Source: DASPLH01 sp035627675 (GTDB lineage: Bacteria; Acidobacteriota; Terriglobia; Terriglobales; Acidobacteriaceae). Taken from it: 5,964 bases of DNA. Positions within the stretch are counted from its first letter, which is position 1, and each line of letters begins with the position of its first letter. The stretch is taken from contig DASPLH010000082.1 of NCBI GenBank assembly GCA_035627675.1, positions 1 through 5,964 on the forward strand. The letters are read 5' to 3'. The position numbers were made by a program, and so were the translations under genes. A model generated the notes under the pieces. That model worked only from the letters and a program-made list of their open reading frames with translations, did not search any database and was not told where the DNA came from. This document shows positions 4,882 through 5,964 of the stretch, in pieces.

Positions 4882-4891
4882 AGACATCGGA

Positions 4892-5743
4892 ATGATCAAG
4901 AGTTTCCATCGTCTGTTTCGCCCCGTCGATGACGCGAGCTATCGCGCGCTGGTCGAGTTCTTCGAAGGGCTCGGACTCGCTCGCGGCGAGAACTGGGATG
5001 GCCGCCGCAGCCGCGGCGTCAAGCTGGAAGCGCCCGAAAGTGGCGTCGAAATCGCGATGGGCGAGGGAATCCCGGACGCGGAACTCGTCGTAGAAGTGGA
5101 CAACGCCGACATCGTCTATGACGCGGCGCGCCGTCGCGAATACCCCATCGTCAGCGACATCGAATCGTACGACTGGGGCGCTCGGATGTTCGTGCTCGAG
5201 ATGCCCTCGGGCGCGGGACGCCTGGCCATCTTCTCCTACAACACCAATTGGCGGCAGCAGACGGCCGAGGGATCGCTGAACGCGAGCGGGCTTCGTTTCG
5301 CCGTGGTCGTCAGCCGCTTCAATGCGTTCATCACCGAGCGCCTGTTGGCCGGAGCCATCGACGCGCTGCATCGCAGCGGCGCTCGCAACGAAGACATCCA
5401 GGTCGTGCGCGTGCCGGGAGCGTTCGAGATACCCGACGCGGCACGCGCGCTCGCGCTGACCGGCCGTTTCCACGCCATTGTCTGCATCGGTTGCCTGTTG
5501 CGCGGCGACACGCTGCACTACGACGTTATCGCCAACGAGGTCACGCGAGGTATCGGCCAGGCTTCGCAGGAGACCGGAGTTTCGATGGGCTTCGGTGTTC
5601 TGACCTGCGACACCCTTGAGCAGGCGATCGACCGCGCCGGCTTGAAGGCCGGGAACAAGGGATACGAGGCAGCCATGGCCGCCGTCGAGATGGCTAATCT
5701 GAAGAAGGACGTCGCACGCCAGGGCGCGGACGGCAGTCGTTAG
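4892..5743 (+). CDS. ribH: 6,7-dimethyl-8-ribityllumazine synthase fused to an N-terminal VOC (glyoxalase-like) domain, 283 aa
   Basis: The C-terminal part (about 122-276) is lumazine synthase, which condenses 5-amino-6-ribitylaminouracil with 3,4-dihydroxy-2-butanone 4-phosphate in riboflavin synthesis. Motifs are SRFN (141-144), PGAFEIP (175-181), LRGDTLHYDVIANE (203-216) with the catalytic His209, and RAGLKAGNKG (248-257). Phe143, Glu179, His209 and Arg248 all sit 121 residues after Bacillus subtilis Phe22, Glu58, His88 and Arg127, so the domain is complete. Residues 1 to about 117 form a VOC-type double beta-alpha-beta-beta-beta module: a helix around YRALVEFFEGLGLA (17-30), paired strands near 43-57, and a second half ending WGARMFVLEMPSGAGRLAIF (95-114). 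The usual metal-binding Glu on the last VOC strand is not evident, so this part may not be enzymatic. No ATG, GTG or TTG occurs at the junction; the nearest internal ATG is 5201. There is no clear Shine-Dalgarno sequence before 4892. nusB follows 17 bases downstream. Confidence 0.92.
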   Translation: MIKSFHRLFRPVDDASYRALVEFFEGLGLARGENWDGRRSRGVKLEAPESGVEIAMGEGIPDAELVVEVDNADIVYDAARRREYPIVSDIESYDWGARMFVLEMPSGAGRLAIFSYNTNWRQQTAEGSLNASGLRFAVVVSRFNAFITERLLAGAIDALHRSGARNEDIQVVRVPGAFEIPDAARALALTGRFHAIVCIGCLLRGDTLHYDVIANEVTRGIGQASQETGVSMGFGVLTCDTLEQAIDRAGLKAGNKGYEAAMAAVEMANLKKDVARQGADGSR

Positions 5744-5760
5744 GGACCGGAAGAGAGATT

Positions 5761-5964
5761 ATGGGCACACGCAGGAAGTCACGGGAACTCGCGCTGCAAA
5801 TGCTGTTTCAGTCCGATATGGGAAAACAATCGCGCGAGCAGGTCGAACGTACGTTCTGGGCCGAACGAAAGGATCTTGAAGAGGGCGTTCGAGGCTTCGC
5901 CGAGGACCTGTTCCGGGTCGCGATGGAGCGTTCGGAAGAGATCGACGGCCTCATCGAGAAGCAC
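5761..5964 (+). CDS. nusB: Transcription antitermination factor NusB, N-terminal 68 residues (3' end outside window)
   Basis: NusB binds boxA RNA with NusE (ribosomal protein S10) and supports antitermination of rRNA operons. The visible part has the family's Arg-rich start and first helix: MGTRRKSRELALQMLFQ (1-17) closely matches the RRxARxxALQxLYQ pattern. It is followed by a helical stretch with FAEDLFRVAMERSEEID (46-62), matching the next NusB helix and its conserved hydrophobic spacing. The start is ATG 5761 with GGAAGAGAG at 5749-5757. The gene begins 17 bases after the ribH stop (TAG 5741-5743), the common ribH-nusB order, so the two are probably co-transcribed. The remaining half or so of the protein lies beyond the window. 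Confidence 0.93.
   Translation, partial: MGTRRKSRELALQMLFQSDMGKQSREQVERTFWAERKDLEEGVRGFAEDLFRVAMERSEEIDGLIEKH

Larger units (their letters stand above)
4476..4891. other. 416-bp gene-free spacer filled with heptamer arrays and hairpins
   Basis: No convincing gene lies between the hydratase stop and the ribH start. Frames open across it lack homology and codon character. The spacer holds a TCAGCAN heptamer array (4483-4510), a 6-bp stem with a long loop (TCGGGC 4530-4535 with GCCCGA 4551-4556), a hairpin cluster (4557-4731), and a long heptamer-register array (4800-4876) that leads into a possible ribH promoter. The stretch 4732-4799 shows nothing recognisable. Confidence 0.75.

Noticed and set aside
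4676..5518. 280-codon minus-strand open frame from the spacer into ribH
   Set aside because: It overlaps the conserved RibH active-site codons in antisense, and its translation has no recognisable domain.

Overview
The window is about 6 kb of GC-rich bacterial DNA in which every recognisable gene lies on the + strand. It suggests a soil-type heterotroph, most likely an acidobacterium (Terriglobia/Koribacter-like). That placement is an impression from the GC-rich codon use, a compact fatty-acid gene set, and spacers filled with short degenerate tandem repeats and palindromes. No rRNA or other marker gene is present to confirm it.

Layout: (1) 2-397 is the C-terminal end of an AMP-forming acyl-CoA synthetase, followed by a strong palindrome at 410-440. 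(2) 504-683 encodes a 59-residue zinc-ribbon protein. (3) 683-911 is a spacer with 8-bp tandem repeats and a plausible promoter. (4) 912-4475 is a short-chain acyl-CoA cluster: thiolase, 3-hydroxyacyl-CoA dehydrogenase, a four-helix membrane protein of unknown role, and enoyl-CoA hydratase. (5) 4476-4891 is a 416-bp spacer made of heptamer arrays and hairpins. (6) 4892-5743 encodes lumazine synthase (RibH) fused behind an N-terminal VOC/glyoxalase-like domain. (7) 5761 to the end is the start of nusB.

How the genes work together: hydratase, dehydrogenase and thiolase catalyse the last three steps of a beta-oxidation turn, or in reverse the acetyl-CoA to crotonyl-CoA route. The upstream synthetase could supply acyl-CoA substrates. 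No acyl-CoA dehydrogenase is visible. The ribH-nusB pair is a common bacterial arrangement and probably a separate transcription unit, because a long repeat-filled spacer and a possible promoter precede it.

Two things stand out. The first is the VOC-RibH fusion: the RibH part aligns with a complete family member starting directly after the VOC domain, and no canonical start codon lies at the junction. The second is the spacers. The three largest carry 7-, 8-, 9- or 10-bp degenerate tandem arrays, several butting against stop or start codons and many sharing a CTGA (TCAG) core. The 4476-4891 spacer also holds four hairpins with C(GNA)G triloops.
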